The notes under the pieces: model-generated
What the model saw: only the letters and a program-made list of their open reading frames with translations
Databases searched by the model: none
What the model was told of the DNA's origin: nothing
Assembly (NCBI RefSeq): GCF_028682175.1
Contig: NZ_JANHKS010000014.1
Location: 1-64,000, forward strand
Reading direction: 5' to 3'
DNA from: Pseudomonas putida
GTDB taxonomy: Bacteria > Pseudomonadota > Gammaproteobacteria > Pseudomonadales > Pseudomonadaceae
DNA length: 64,000 nucleotides
In this document: positions 28,291 through 37,680 of the stretch, piece by piece
Layout of the letters: every line of letters starts with the position of its first letter
Position numbering within the stretch: position 1 is the stretch's first letter
Translations under genes and position numbers: made by a program

Positions 28291-28956
28291 CTAATTGAAC
28301 AGCCCCGCCGCGATGTTGATCGAAAACCCCAGGATCGAGGTATTGAACAGAAAGCCGATCAGCGATTGCGCCAGCACTACCTTGCGCAGGCTGCGGGTGG
28401 CGACGCCGACGTCGGAGGTCTGCACCGCAACGCTGATGGTGAAGCTGAAGTACAGGAAGTCCCAGTAATCGGGGTTCTGCTCGTTGTCGGCGAAGCGCAG
28501 GGCGCTGTCTTCGCCGTCCCAGGTGTAGAACAGCCGGGCGTAATGCAGGCTGAAAATCATCCCGGTCAGCAGCCACGAGCCAACAATGGTCAGGCCCGTG
28601 AAGGCGTAATGCAGGGCCTTGGCGCTGGACGACATGTCCTTGATTCCCGATAGCTCCAGCACGATGGCCGCAAGGCTTGCGATCGCGGCCACGCACACCA
28701 TCACCAGCACGACGCCTGCGTTCTCGTCTTCGGCTTCGGCAATGCGCCGCACGTCTTCGGCGTTGGAGCGAAAGGTGCGCAGCATGATGAGGACCATGTA
28801 GATCCAGCCGCCGACGTTCCAGCCGATCAGGCATTTGCTGGTCAGGGTGATGTTCGGCGCGATGAAGGCCGCGGCGATGCCGGCAGCCAGGCCCAGGGCG
28901 AAGGCGATGGTCAGGCGAGGGTGGGTCTTGGCGATATGGGACATGGAGGACTTCAC
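28291..28956 (-). CDS. DUF1345-type membrane protein
   Basis: A 221-residue inner-membrane protein with about five to six hydrophobic segments ([80 protein letters not shown]). Motifs [20 protein letters not shown] and SLHYARLFY are hallmarks of DUF1345, whose transmembrane segment near SDV resembles an ion-channel pore helix; its function is not established. The GTG start at 28956 follows AGGT; ATG 28944 is an alternative. Confidence 0.85.
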   Translation of the reverse strand: MKSSMSHIAKTHPRLTIAFALGLAAGIAAAFIAPNITLTSKCLIGWNVGGWIYMVLIMLRTFRSNAEDVRRIAEAEDENAGVVLVMVCVAAIASLAAIVLELSGIKDMSSSAKALHYAFTGLTIVGSWLLTGMIFSLHYARLFYTWDGEDSALRFADNEQNPDYWDFLYFSFTISVAVQTSDVGVATRSLRKVVLAQSLIGFLFNTSILGFSINIAAGLFN

Positions 28957-29119
28957 GGCGATAACCTGCTGGAACCTTAGCACGCCGTGGTCGGTGGAGC
29001 GGGTAAAGAAAAACGGCGCGCAAGGGGTTACGCGCCGGTCGCCATTTGGCAATTTACGTGGTTCTGTTCAAACGGGCAGGGTCTTCACGAAAAGTCGGCG
29101 AGCGAAGGCCAGGCAAGGC

Positions 29120-29177
29120 AAAAACAGGCGAGGAAGCGGAGTCTAGGGGCCTAAATGAGCATTCCGAGCCTGTTTTT
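29120..29177. repeat. Long-stem inverted repeat in the gene-poor stretch 28957-29218
   Basis: AAAAACAGGC (29120-29129) and GCCTGTTTTT (29168-29177) form a perfect 10-base stem around 38 bases. The A-tract and T-tract could give termination in either direction. The rest of the 262-base gap shows no ORF with coding character. Confidence 0.55.
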
Positions 29178-29218
29178 AACGCAGCATGGTCAAGCGCAGC
29201 CACTTTACGTGGAGAGCC

Positions 29219-30565
<1,347 letters not shown>

Positions 30566-30623
30566 TCAATCCTTGGGTGTAGAGGGCGCTGCGGGCAGCG
30601 CCTTGATTAAGAGGTTCGGCGTT

Positions 30624-31973
30624 TCACGAATGGCTCGGGCTGACATCGGCCTTGGCGACCGGCACGCTGCCGGGCTTGGGCGCGGTGCGCACGGTGAACA
30701 CCAGGATCGCGGCGATGATCGAGGTTGCGGTCAGGCCATACAGGCCGCCCTGGATCGAACCGGTCTGCTGTTCGAGGATGCCGAAGGTGGTCGGGGCGAC
30801 GAACCCGCCCAGGTTGCCGACCGAGTTGATCAGCGCGATGACGCCTGCGGCGATCCGCGCATCCAGGTAACCCTGGGGAATCGGCCAGAACAGCGAGGAG
30901 GCCGACTTGAAGCCCATGGCCGCGAAGCAGATGGCAACGAAGGCGAACACCGGGCCACCGGTGGTGGACATGAACATCCCGGCGGCGGCGATCAGCAGCG
31001 CAGCGGCGACCCAGGCTTGCTGGTGTTTCCATTTGGCCGACAGCGAGGCGAAGCCGTACATGCAGACGATGGCGATGAACCAGGGGATGGAGTTGAACAG
31101 GCCCACCTGGAAGTCGGAGAGGTCGCCCATCTTCTTGATGATGCTCGGCAGCCAAAAGGTGGCGGCGTAGATCGTCAATTGAATGAAGAAATACATCAGG
31201 CAGAACAGGATGATCTGCGGGTCCTTGAGCAGCTTGCCGATGGACAGTTTCACCGGGTTTGCGGCTTCACGAGCACGTTGCTCGGCGTCGATGGCATTGA
31301 CCAGAGCGTCTTGTTCGGCGGTGGTCAGCCATTTGGCATCGTGAGGCTTGGAATCCAGCCAGAACCAGACGAAGACGCACAGCCCAACCGAGAACATGCC
31401 TTCGATGAAGTACATCCACTGCCAGCCATGGAAGCCCAGGCCTTCGATCTGCAGCAGCAGGCCGGACAGCGGGCCGGAAATCAGCGAGGCAAACGCCGAA
31501 CCGCTGAGAAAGATGGCAATGGCCTTGCCGCGTTCGGCACCCGGCAGCCAGCGGGTGAAGTAGTAGATCACCCCTGGAAAGAATCCGGCTTCGGCCACAC
31601 CCAGCAGAAAGCGCAGGATATAGAAGTGGGTTTCGGTCTGGATGAACGCCATGCCTGCAGCCACCAGGCCCCAGGTGAACATGATGCGGGTCAGCCAGAG
31701 GCGGGCGCCGACTTTCTGCATGAGGATGTTGGACGGAACTTCGAACAGCGCATAAGCGATGAAGAACAGGCCGGCGCCGAAGCCGTAGGCGGCAGCACCA
31801 ATGCCCAGATCGTGTTCCATGTGACTACGCACGAACCCGATGTTGACCCGGTCGATGTAGTTGACGATGAACATGATGACGAACAGCGGCAGGATGTGGC
31901 GTTTGACCTTGGAGACCGCCGATTGCAGGACGGAATCGTTGGCGTCGGCCATCCGGGGTGAGGATGTGTTCAC
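30624..31973 (-). CDS. gudP: Glucarate/galactarate MFS permease (GudP-like)
   Basis: A 449-residue anion:cation symporter-family carrier with 12 helices. It has the family signature around FEVPSNILMQKVGARLWLTR and GVAEAGFFPGVIYYFTRWLP, plus NYIDRVNIGFVRSHM in helix 1. The adjacency to gudD gives the substrate. GTG 31973 follows GGGAG. The N-terminal tail is about 25 residues longer than the first helix needs, so ATG 31952 is possible. The operator at 32126 lies upstream. Confidence 0.88.
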   Translation of the reverse strand: MNTSSPRMADANDSVLQSAVSKVKRHILPLFVIMFIVNYIDRVNIGFVRSHMEHDLGIGAAAYGFGAGLFFIAYALFEVPSNILMQKVGARLWLTRIMFTWGLVAAGMAFIQTETHFYILRFLLGVAEAGFFPGVIYYFTRWLPGAERGKAIAIFLSGSAFASLISGPLSGLLLQIEGLGFHGWQWMYFIEGMFSVGLCVFVWFWLDSKPHDAKWLTTAEQDALVNAIDAEQRAREAANPVKLSIGKLLKDPQIILFCLMYFFIQLTIYAATFWLPSIIKKMGDLSDFQVGLFNSIPWFIAIVCMYGFASLSAKWKHQQAWVAAALLIAAAGMFMSTTGGPVFAFVAICFAAMGFKSASSLFWPIPQGYLDARIAAGVIALINSVGNLGGFVAPTTFGILEQQTGSIQGGLYGLTATSIIAAILVFTVRTAPKPGSVPVAKADVSPSHS

Positions 31974-32041
31974 TCTTGTTGACTCCCACTGATTATTTTT
32001 ATGCGGGTTGTTGCCATGTGTGTGACAAGGTGTGTCCCTTG

Positions 32042-32059
32042 TTGTTAGTCATCATACAA
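32042..32059. promoter_or_regulatory. Second operator-like inverted repeat upstream of gudP
   Basis: TTGT (32042-32045) and ACAA (32056-32059) flank a 10-base centre, near the gudP start. It is a weaker relative of the 32126 site. Confidence 0.35.
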
Positions 32060-32125
32060 GTAATGTTTCGCCGTGCAACTGGTTTTGCGGGGCTTGCGCA
32101 GAATTTTCCGGCGCAATATTCTTGC

Positions 32126-32136
32126 TTGTACGACAA
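32126..32136. promoter_or_regulatory. FadR-subfamily operator TTGTACGACAA
   Basis: A perfect match to the FadR-type pattern TNGT-NNN-ACNA, flanked by C and G so the palindrome spans 32125-32137. It is in the 340-base region between gudP and the GntR/FadR regulator. Otherwise that region shows only AT-rich promoter-like sequence. Confidence 0.65.
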
Positions 32137-32313
32137 GCTGGATGAGTGTGTGGATGCGGGTTTGATGCTTGCTCTGTGGGGGGTTCAGGGGCGCTCGGGC
32201 GTAGGTCGGGATAACACTGTCGGTGTTGTCGGGCCCCAGTCCTGATGAAAAAATACAAGTAGGATTGGGAGGTTTCCTGATCGCTTCGTCAATCACTCTT
32301 CGTACAACTGATC

Positions 32314-33015
32314 ATGCAGACATCTCCCAAACGCCGTCAGCACAATCTGGCCACCGACCTGGTCACCGACCTGAGCCAGCGCATCCTCATGGGCACGATT
32401 GCCCCCGGCGCCAAGTTGCCCTCGGAAAACGAAATCGTGCGTGAACACGGTGTCAGCCGCACCGTGGTCCGCGAGGCGATTTCCAAGTTGCAGGCATCGG
32501 GGTTGGTCGAGACCCATCAGGGCAAGGGCACTTTCGTGCTGGCGCGCGCGGAGCAGAGCGGCCTGCATCTGAAGATGGAAACCGCGTTCAGCGTGCGGCA
32601 CATGATCGAGCTGCGCATGGGGCTGGAAACCCAGGCGGTGGCCCTGGCCGCCCAGCGCCGAACCCCGGCGCACCTGGCGGCCATGCGCGAGGCGCTGGAC
32701 GATTATCAGGACCTGCTGGCCAAGGAGGACAGTTGCGTAGAGGCCGACCGACGTTTTCACCTGCTGATCGCCGAGGCCACCGGCAACCCGTATTTCTTCG
32801 AGATTCTGCAGAACCTCGGCAACGCCGTGATCCCGCGCAGCCGGATCGGCTCAAGCGAAAGGGCCGGCAGCAGCCTCACCCATCACGCCTACCTCGCCAA
32901 TCTGGAGCACGAAGCGATCCTCGCCGCCATCCGCAGGCAAGACCCCGACGCCGCACGCGCCGCCATGTGGACTCATCTGAGCAACAGCCGCGAGCGCCTG
33001 GCGCCAGTGGAGTGA
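32314..33015 (+). CDS. GntR-family regulator, FadR/FCD subfamily
   Basis: A 233-residue regulator. The winged helix is at residues about 8-75 (DLVTDLSQRILMGTIAPGAK; HGVSRTVVREAISKLQ), then an all-helical FCD effector domain from about 90 with putative metal-ligand positions in ADRRFHLLIAEATGN and SLTHHAYLANLEHEAILAAI. It is divergent from gudP-gudD, with a matching operator between, so it probably represses glucarate uptake and breakdown until a diacid or product binds. It plays the role filled by garR/gudR-type regulators elsewhere. Confidence 0.9.
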   Translation: MQTSPKRRQHNLATDLVTDLSQRILMGTIAPGAKLPSENEIVREHGVSRTVVREAISKLQASGLVETHQGKGTFVLARAEQSGLHLKMETAFSVRHMIELRMGLETQAVALAAQRRTPAHLAAMREALDDYQDLLAKEDSCVEADRRFHLLIAEATGNPYFFEILQNLGNAVIPRSRIGSSERAGSSLTHHAYLANLEHEAILAAIRRQDPDAARAAMWTHLSNSRERLAPVE

Positions 33016-33041
33016 ACGCAATTCCCATGAACACCTGCGTC

Positions 33042-33133
33042 CCTGTGGGAGCTGGCTTGCCAGCGAAGGCGTAGGGCCAGTCGCCACAGGGTTGGATGAC
33101 ACACCGCTTTCGCGGGCAAGCCCGCTCCCACAG
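33042..33133. repeat. REPIN of the GTGGGAGC family
   Basis: CTGTGGGAGCTGGCTTGCCA left arm and AGCCCGCTCCCACAG right arm. The arms differ in the core (CTGGCTTGCCAG versus CGGGCTTGCCCG). Confidence 0.82.
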
Positions 33134-33156
33134 ATTGCGCATTGCGCTGATCCCGA

Positions 33157-33188
33157 GATCGCCCCCGCCGGCAAGCCGTGCTGCTACA
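33157..33188. repeat. Single REP arm
   Basis: GCCGGCAAGCCGTGCTGCTA arm of the GTAGCAG family without partner, 24 bases after the preceding REPIN. Confidence 0.75.
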
Positions 33189-33223
33189 AATACGCATGTC
33201 AGGCCGATCCTTTGGACGCAGCT

Positions 33224-33550
33224 TTAGATATCCAGCTGATCGGGGCGAATGCCGAAAGCTCTGGAAATCCTTTCACGGGTCAATTTGCGAGGGCGAGAAA
33301 CCGACTCCTGCTGAGCATAAGCGGGCTGTGAGATTCCCAGTCGCCTGGCGACCTCATCCTGGGTCAGATCCAGGTACTCCCGCCAGGCGCGAATCGGCGT
33401 TGCACCTTCGACCATCAGGCTGACAACTTCATGGGGGATCAGATCGGCCCCACCGTGTTGACCGATATAGTCGTCGTAGGGGATGACCACAAACGCAGGC
33501 TTGCCGTCAGGGCCGTTGATGATTTGTACGTTGTTAGTAGGTGCGCTCAT
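33224..33550 (-). CDS. XRE antitoxin-like protein with Phd-like N-terminus (no toxin seen)
   Basis: A 108-residue DNA-binding protein. The N-terminal stretch VQIINGPDGKPAFVVIPYDD resembles a short Phd/YefM-like or target-protein-interaction segment. Residues about 58-105 form an XRE helix-turn-helix (LTQDEVARRLGISQPAYAQQ). This two-part layout is known from HTH antitoxins paired with RelE/HigB toxins. The upstream DNA 33551-33740 holds an inverted repeat but no toxin ORF, and downstream there is only a REP. It is either an orphan antitoxin or a lone autoregulator. Confidence 0.82.
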   Translation of the reverse strand: MSAPTNNVQIINGPDGKPAFVVIPYDDYIGQHGGADLIPHEVVSLMVEGATPIRAWREYLDLTQDEVARRLGISQPAYAQQESVSRPRKLTRERISRAFGIRPDQLDI

Positions 33551-33577
33551 CGGTCCCCCAATACTGTCTATCCGTCT

Positions 33578-33618
33578 TTATAAGTAATCTATAAGCAATT
33601 TATCGATATTACTTATAA
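33578..33618. promoter_or_regulatory. Inverted repeat operator for the XRE gene
   Basis: TTATAAGTAAT (33578-33588) and ATTACTTATAA (33608-33618) are a perfect 11-base inverted pair with a 19-base centre that contains the related CTATAAGCAATT. The position, 27 bases before the XRE start, fits autoregulation. Confidence 0.65.
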
Positions 33619-33740
33619 TGGATGGGCCATGCTAGCGGTCAATCGCACTCGTACCAAGATTCAGGCAGACTCCACCCACCTCTAAAAACAATTCGTGATG
33701 TGTATGAACCCTCAAACCCCTCGCTGCGCGGACGTCTGCC

Positions 33741-34826
33741 ATGTTTGCCCTTGACCACGCCCTGGCCCAGGACATCGTTGACCGGGCGATGGCGATTCTG
33801 CCGTGCAATGTCAATGTGATGGATTACCTGGGGATCATCATCGGCAGCGGCGAGGCTGAGCGGTTGTATACGCGGCATGAGGGCGCGCAGCTGGTGCTGG
33901 CCAACAGTCGGGTGGTGGAGATCGATTCCCACACCGCCAAGCGCCTCAATGGCGTGCGGCCGGGGGTCAATCTGCCGTTGATGCTGGATGACAAGCTGGT
34001 GGGCGTGCTGGGCATCACCGGCGAGCCGGACGAGGTGCGGGTCTACGGGGCGCTGGTGAAGATGACCGCTGAAATGCTGCTGGAGCATCGCAGGCAGCAG
34101 GCGGACCAGCAGTGGCGGCATCAGCGTAGTGAAGACCTGCTGTCCCGGCTGTTGCTGGGCGACAACCCTGCGCACCTGATCGACGAAGCCGAGCAACTGG
34201 GCCTGCAACCGCAATTGCCGCGTCAGGCGGTGCTGATCGAGTTGCCCGAGGGCGCAGCCTATGCCGGGCAGGTGGCCGCCTGGCTCAACGGCCGTTATGC
34301 CAATAGCTGGTGTGTGTCCTGCGAGCCGGGCCTGGTGTACTGGTGCCGGGCGGCGGGCAAGGATCGCGAAGATGCGCTGCTGCTCGAGCAGTTCGACGAG
34401 CAGGGCTGGCCGGTACGGCGCATGGCCACGGCGGAGCCCTCCAGTGATCTGGCTTCGCTGCGCAACGCCTGTGCCGCCGCCCGGGACCTGCTCGACTATG
34501 CCCGCCACGTTCAGCCCGAGCGCAAGCTGCTGCGCCTGGCGGTGCATCGGCTGGCGGTGCTGTTCTGGCGCAACCGTGATGACTGGCTGGCCGAAGGCGT
34601 CGCCGAGCCGGTGTTGCGTCTGCAAGGCAACGGGCAATTGCTCGACACGTTGCGCGCCTGGTTCGATTACAGCGGGGAAAACCAGGCCTGCGCCGATGCC
34701 CTGGGCATCCATCGCAACAGCTTGCGTTACCGGCTGGAAAAGATCGCCGAGGTCAGCGGCTGCGATCCCTACCGCACCGATGATCTGTTGCGGCTGTACC
34801 TGGGAATGCAGATGCTGCCGCGCTGA
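33741..34826 (+). CDS. cdaR: Sugar-diacid regulator CdaR
   Basis: A 361-residue activator of glucarate, galactarate and glycerate genes. The N-terminal diacid-recognition domain (DHALAQDIVDRAMAILPCNV ... LNGVRPGVNLPLMLDDKLVG; about residues 5-130) is diagnostic. It is followed by a GGDEF-like middle region and a C-terminal PucR-type HTH (ALGIHRNSLRYRLEKIAEVS, about 325-344). It lies between gudPD and the glycerate kinase gene, its expected targets. The palindrome at 36330 upstream of glycerate kinase is a candidate binding site. Confidence 0.93.
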   Translation: MFALDHALAQDIVDRAMAILPCNVNVMDYLGIIIGSGEAERLYTRHEGAQLVLANSRVVEIDSHTAKRLNGVRPGVNLPLMLDDKLVGVLGITGEPDEVRVYGALVKMTAEMLLEHRRQQADQQWRHQRSEDLLSRLLLGDNPAHLIDEAEQLGLQPQLPRQAVLIELPEGAAYAGQVAAWLNGRYANSWCVSCEPGLVYWCRAAGKDREDALLLEQFDEQGWPVRRMATAEPSSDLASLRNACAAARDLLDYARHVQPERKLLRLAVHRLAVLFWRNRDDWLAEGVAEPVLRLQGNGQLLDTLRAWFDYSGENQACADALGIHRNSLRYRLEKIAEVSGCDPYRTDDLLRLYLGMQMLPR

Positions 34827-34846
34827 CATCGGTCGCACCGCAAACC

Positions 34847-34936
34847 CTGTAGGAGTGAGCTTGCTCGCGATTGGCGTTCGTCCAGTCACTGTGCGTCGCC
34901 TGATCGACCGGATCGCGAGCAAGCTCACTCCTACAG
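34847..34936. repeat. REPIN of the TGTAGGAGTGAGCTTGCTCG family
   Basis: Symmetric pair matching the element at 25301, in the convergent gap between cdaR and the diguanylate cyclase gene. Confidence 0.9.
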
Positions 34937-34949
34937 GGTCGAGGCGTTC

Positions 34950-36155
34950 TTAGAGATCCACCGCTTCAACGACTTCAACCCGCCCGCGCACCCGCTTGGC
35001 GCGGTACAGGGCCTTGTCCACCGCGCGCAGCAGGGTTTCGAAATCGGCGCGGCTGTCCATCGCCCCGGTCTGGGCAAGGCCTGCGCTGAAGCCGATCGGC
35101 AAGGGCAGCGATGGCGTGCGCGCTTCCTCGCTCAGCGCCTCGCGCAGCCTCCCCATGAAATGCTGGGCCTGGGCGATGTCGGTGCCGGGGAACACCAGCA
35201 GGAACTCCTCGCCACCCCAGCGCACGAACACGTCGTCCGCCCGCTTGAGCCGGTTGACCGTGCGGGCGAACAACTGCAGCGCCGCATCCCCGGTGGCGTG
35301 GCCGAACTGGTCGTTGATGCGCTTGAAGTTGTCCAGGTCGATCATCGCCACCGAGAGTGGATAGCGTTGCGTCGCGTTCTGCCGTCGTTCCTGTTGCAGG
35401 ATGCTCGACACCGCCCCCCGGCGGTTGAGCGCGCCGGTCAGGGTGTCGGTGACGCTCAATTGCACCACTTGCTGGCGCAACTGTTCCTGCAGCATCAGGG
35501 CGAAGCTCAAGGTGAACAGGAACGAGACCATGAAATCCATCCCCAGAGCGGGCAGGGAAAACATGTCTGGCTCGCTGAAATCCAGGGCAGGCGGCGGATC
35601 CAGTGTCAGGGTGACGGTAGAGTGGGCATGAAAGATCAATAATGCCACGTGCCCGGCCAGCAGCGCCCAGGCCCCGCGAAATTGCCTTCTCAAAGGCCAG
35701 GTCACCGCGAACTGAATGCCAATGGTGACGACGCACAACAGGAAAAACCACGGCAACATGAAGCCGTTGTGCAGCAGCACACTGGCCCCTGCGCCATACA
35801 TCGCAAGTGGCGCCAGCAGGACGCGCCCATGCCAGCGCCAGTCGCGGCGGCGTTCGGCCAGTTGATGCAGGGCCAGGGTATGGCAGCCGATGGCTAGCAA
35901 CAGTCCGGCGGTGTTGGCGATGAATGCCGTTTGCGGGGCAAGCAGGCCCAGCCACGCAGGACCCTGTGCAATGACGCCGGGCTGGAGCAGATCCACCGCG
36001 CGGTAGGCGGCCAGCACCAGGTCTCCGGCAATCCACCAATGCAGCGGCGCACGGTGGCTGCTGGTGCCGACATACGACAGGCACAGCATCAGCGTGGTCA
36101 TGAGTCCGAAGGGAATGATGATGAACAGCAGGGTGACCGGATCGTTCAGCAGCAT
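34950..36155 (-). CDS. Membrane diguanylate cyclase (GGDEF)
   Basis: A 401-residue protein with about seven N-terminal hydrophobic segments (residues 5-225), including TLLFIIIPFGLMTTLMLCLS, and a C-terminal GGDEF domain from about 235. The catalytic motif is GGEEF, and the product-inhibition I-site RADD lies five residues before it, so it should make c-di-GMP and be feedback controlled. A metal-binding Asp is in VAMIDLDNFKRINDQFGHAT. The input signal is unknown. It is monocistronic. Confidence 0.92.
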   Translation of the reverse strand: MLLNDPVTLLFIIIPFGLMTTLMLCLSYVGTSSHRAPLHWWIAGDLVLAAYRAVDLLQPGVIAQGPAWLGLLAPQTAFIANTAGLLLAIGCHTLALHQLAERRRDWRWHGRVLLAPLAMYGAGASVLLHNGFMLPWFFLLCVVTIGIQFAVTWPLRRQFRGAWALLAGHVALLIFHAHSTVTLTLDPPPALDFSEPDMFSLPALGMDFMVSFLFTLSFALMLQEQLRQQVVQLSVTDTLTGALNRRGAVSSILQQERRQNATQRYPLSVAMIDLDNFKRINDQFGHATGDAALQLFARTVNRLKRADDVFVRWGGEEFLLVFPGTDIAQAQHFMGRLREALSEEARTPSLPLPIGFSAGLAQTGAMDSRADFETLLRAVDKALYRAKRVRGRVEVVEAVDL

Positions 36156-36329
36156 AAATCGACGGCTTTCATCGGCGAGGGACGGTCTGCGGGATGGCCA
36201 GAGACCTTAAATAAATAGTGGCTATATAGTGTCATAGTTGTCAGAAAAAGTGGCATTAAGGCCTGCGACTCTTTTTCTATAGGTAAGAACCAGCACAGCG
36301 TCGATTGCCGGCCGTCGCGCCGGGGATTT

Positions 36330-36345
36330 TTGTTCATATGAACAA
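36330..36345. promoter_or_regulatory. 16-base perfect palindrome upstream of glycerate kinase
   Basis: TTGTTCATATGAACAA, 87 bases before the kinase start, in the 276-base gap between divergent genes. It is a candidate CdaR or other regulator site; assignment is inference. Confidence 0.5.
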
Positions 36346-36431
36346 CGCGGTTCATTGGGCGTTGTGCGACGGGCTGGCGGAAAATCTCGCCGCTAATGAG
36401 AAGATCGCGACTATCGGATAAGGAGAACAAC

Positions 36432-37568
36432 ATGAAAATCGTCATCGCCCCGGATTCCTTCAAGGACAGCCTCAGTGCCCAAGGCGTGGCCCAGGCAATC
36501 GCCAGCGGTTTGCGGGAAGTGTGGCCCGACGCGCAGCTTGTCGAGTGCCCCATGGCCGACGGCGGCGAGGGCACCATCGAAGCGGTGCTGGCCGCCTGCG
36601 ACGGGCGGTGGATGCAGAACCAGGTGACAGGTCCCCTGGGGCAGAGCGTTCAGGCGCAGTGGGGCTGGCTGGCCGAGACGCGCACCGCGATCATCGAAAT
36701 GGCCATGGCCAGCGGTCTGCAATTGCTGACCCTGGAGCAGCGCGATGCCACCGTGACCACCACCTACGGCACGGGCGAACTGATCGCCGCCGCGCTGGAT
36801 GCCGGTGCGCAGCGGATCATCCTGGCCATCGGCGGCAGCGCCACCAACGACGCAGGCACCGGCATGCTCGCAGCGCTCGGCGCACGCTTTCTCGACAGCC
36901 AGGATGAACCGCTGCCGCCGGGCGGCCTGGCGTTGGCGAAGGTTGCACGCATCGACGTCGATCATCTGGATGCGCGCCTGAAGGATGTGCAGTTCGAGGT
37001 GGCCGCCGACGTCAACAACCCACTGTGCGGCCCCCACGGCGCTTCGCACATCTTCGGCCCGCAGAAAGGCGCCTCGCCTGAGCAGGTGCTGGCCTTGGAT
37101 GCCGCCTTGAAGCACTTTGCCGAGCATTCGGCGCAGGTGCTGGGCCGCGATGAGAGCGAACACCCCGGCAGTGGCGCCGCGGGCGGCATGGGCTTTGCGG
37201 CCAAGGCGTATCTGAATGCGTCGTTCCGGCCCGGCGTCGAGGTGGTGGCGGACCTGACCGGCCTTGCCGACGCGCTTGAGGGCGCTGATCTTGTGATCAC
37301 CGGCGAAGGCCGGTTCGATGCCCAGACCCTGCGCGGCAAGACGCCGTTTGGCGTCGCCAGAATCGCCCAGCGCAAGCAAGTCCCGGTGATTGTGCTGGCC
37401 GGCACCCTGGGCGACGGCTACGCCGACCTGTACGAGCACGGCATCAGCGCCGCCTTCGCTCTGACCAGCGGGCCGATGACCCTGGAGCAGGCCTGCCGCA
37501 ACGCCGAAGCCCTGCTGCATGACCGCGCCCGGGACCTGGCGCGGGTCTGGCGCCTGGCCGCACGCTGA
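36432..37568 (+). CDS. garK: Glycerate kinase (GarK/GlxK type)
   Basis: Phosphorylates D-glycerate to 2-phosphoglycerate, joining sugar-diacid and glyoxylate carbon to glycolysis. The 378 residues start at ATG 36432 behind AAGGAGA. Family signatures: IAPDSFKDSLSAQGVAQAIA, CPMADGGEGTIEAVLAACDG, GGSATNDAGTGMLAALGARF and TGEGRFDAQTLRGKTPFGVA. The length is normal. Its location beside cdaR supports co-regulation. Confidence 0.95.
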   Translation: MKIVIAPDSFKDSLSAQGVAQAIASGLREVWPDAQLVECPMADGGEGTIEAVLAACDGRWMQNQVTGPLGQSVQAQWGWLAETRTAIIEMAMASGLQLLTLEQRDATVTTTYGTGELIAAALDAGAQRIILAIGGSATNDAGTGMLAALGARFLDSQDEPLPPGGLALAKVARIDVDHLDARLKDVQFEVAADVNNPLCGPHGASHIFGPQKGASPEQVLALDAALKHFAEHSAQVLGRDESEHPGSGAAGGMGFAAKAYLNASFRPGVEVVADLTGLADALEGADLVITGEGRFDAQTLRGKTPFGVARIAQRKQVPVIVLAGTLGDGYADLYEHGISAAFALTSGPMTLEQACRNAEALLHDRARDLARVWRLAAR

Positions 37569-37680
37569 GGCCCGCAACTTCCGTATTGCAGCCGGGCGGC
37601 TATGCTCTAACCCGAGCTCGCCCGCGTGAGGTTCTTGCCAGGGGCGCAAGAGATGCGGGATCCGGGGCAGGGAGGTGCAG

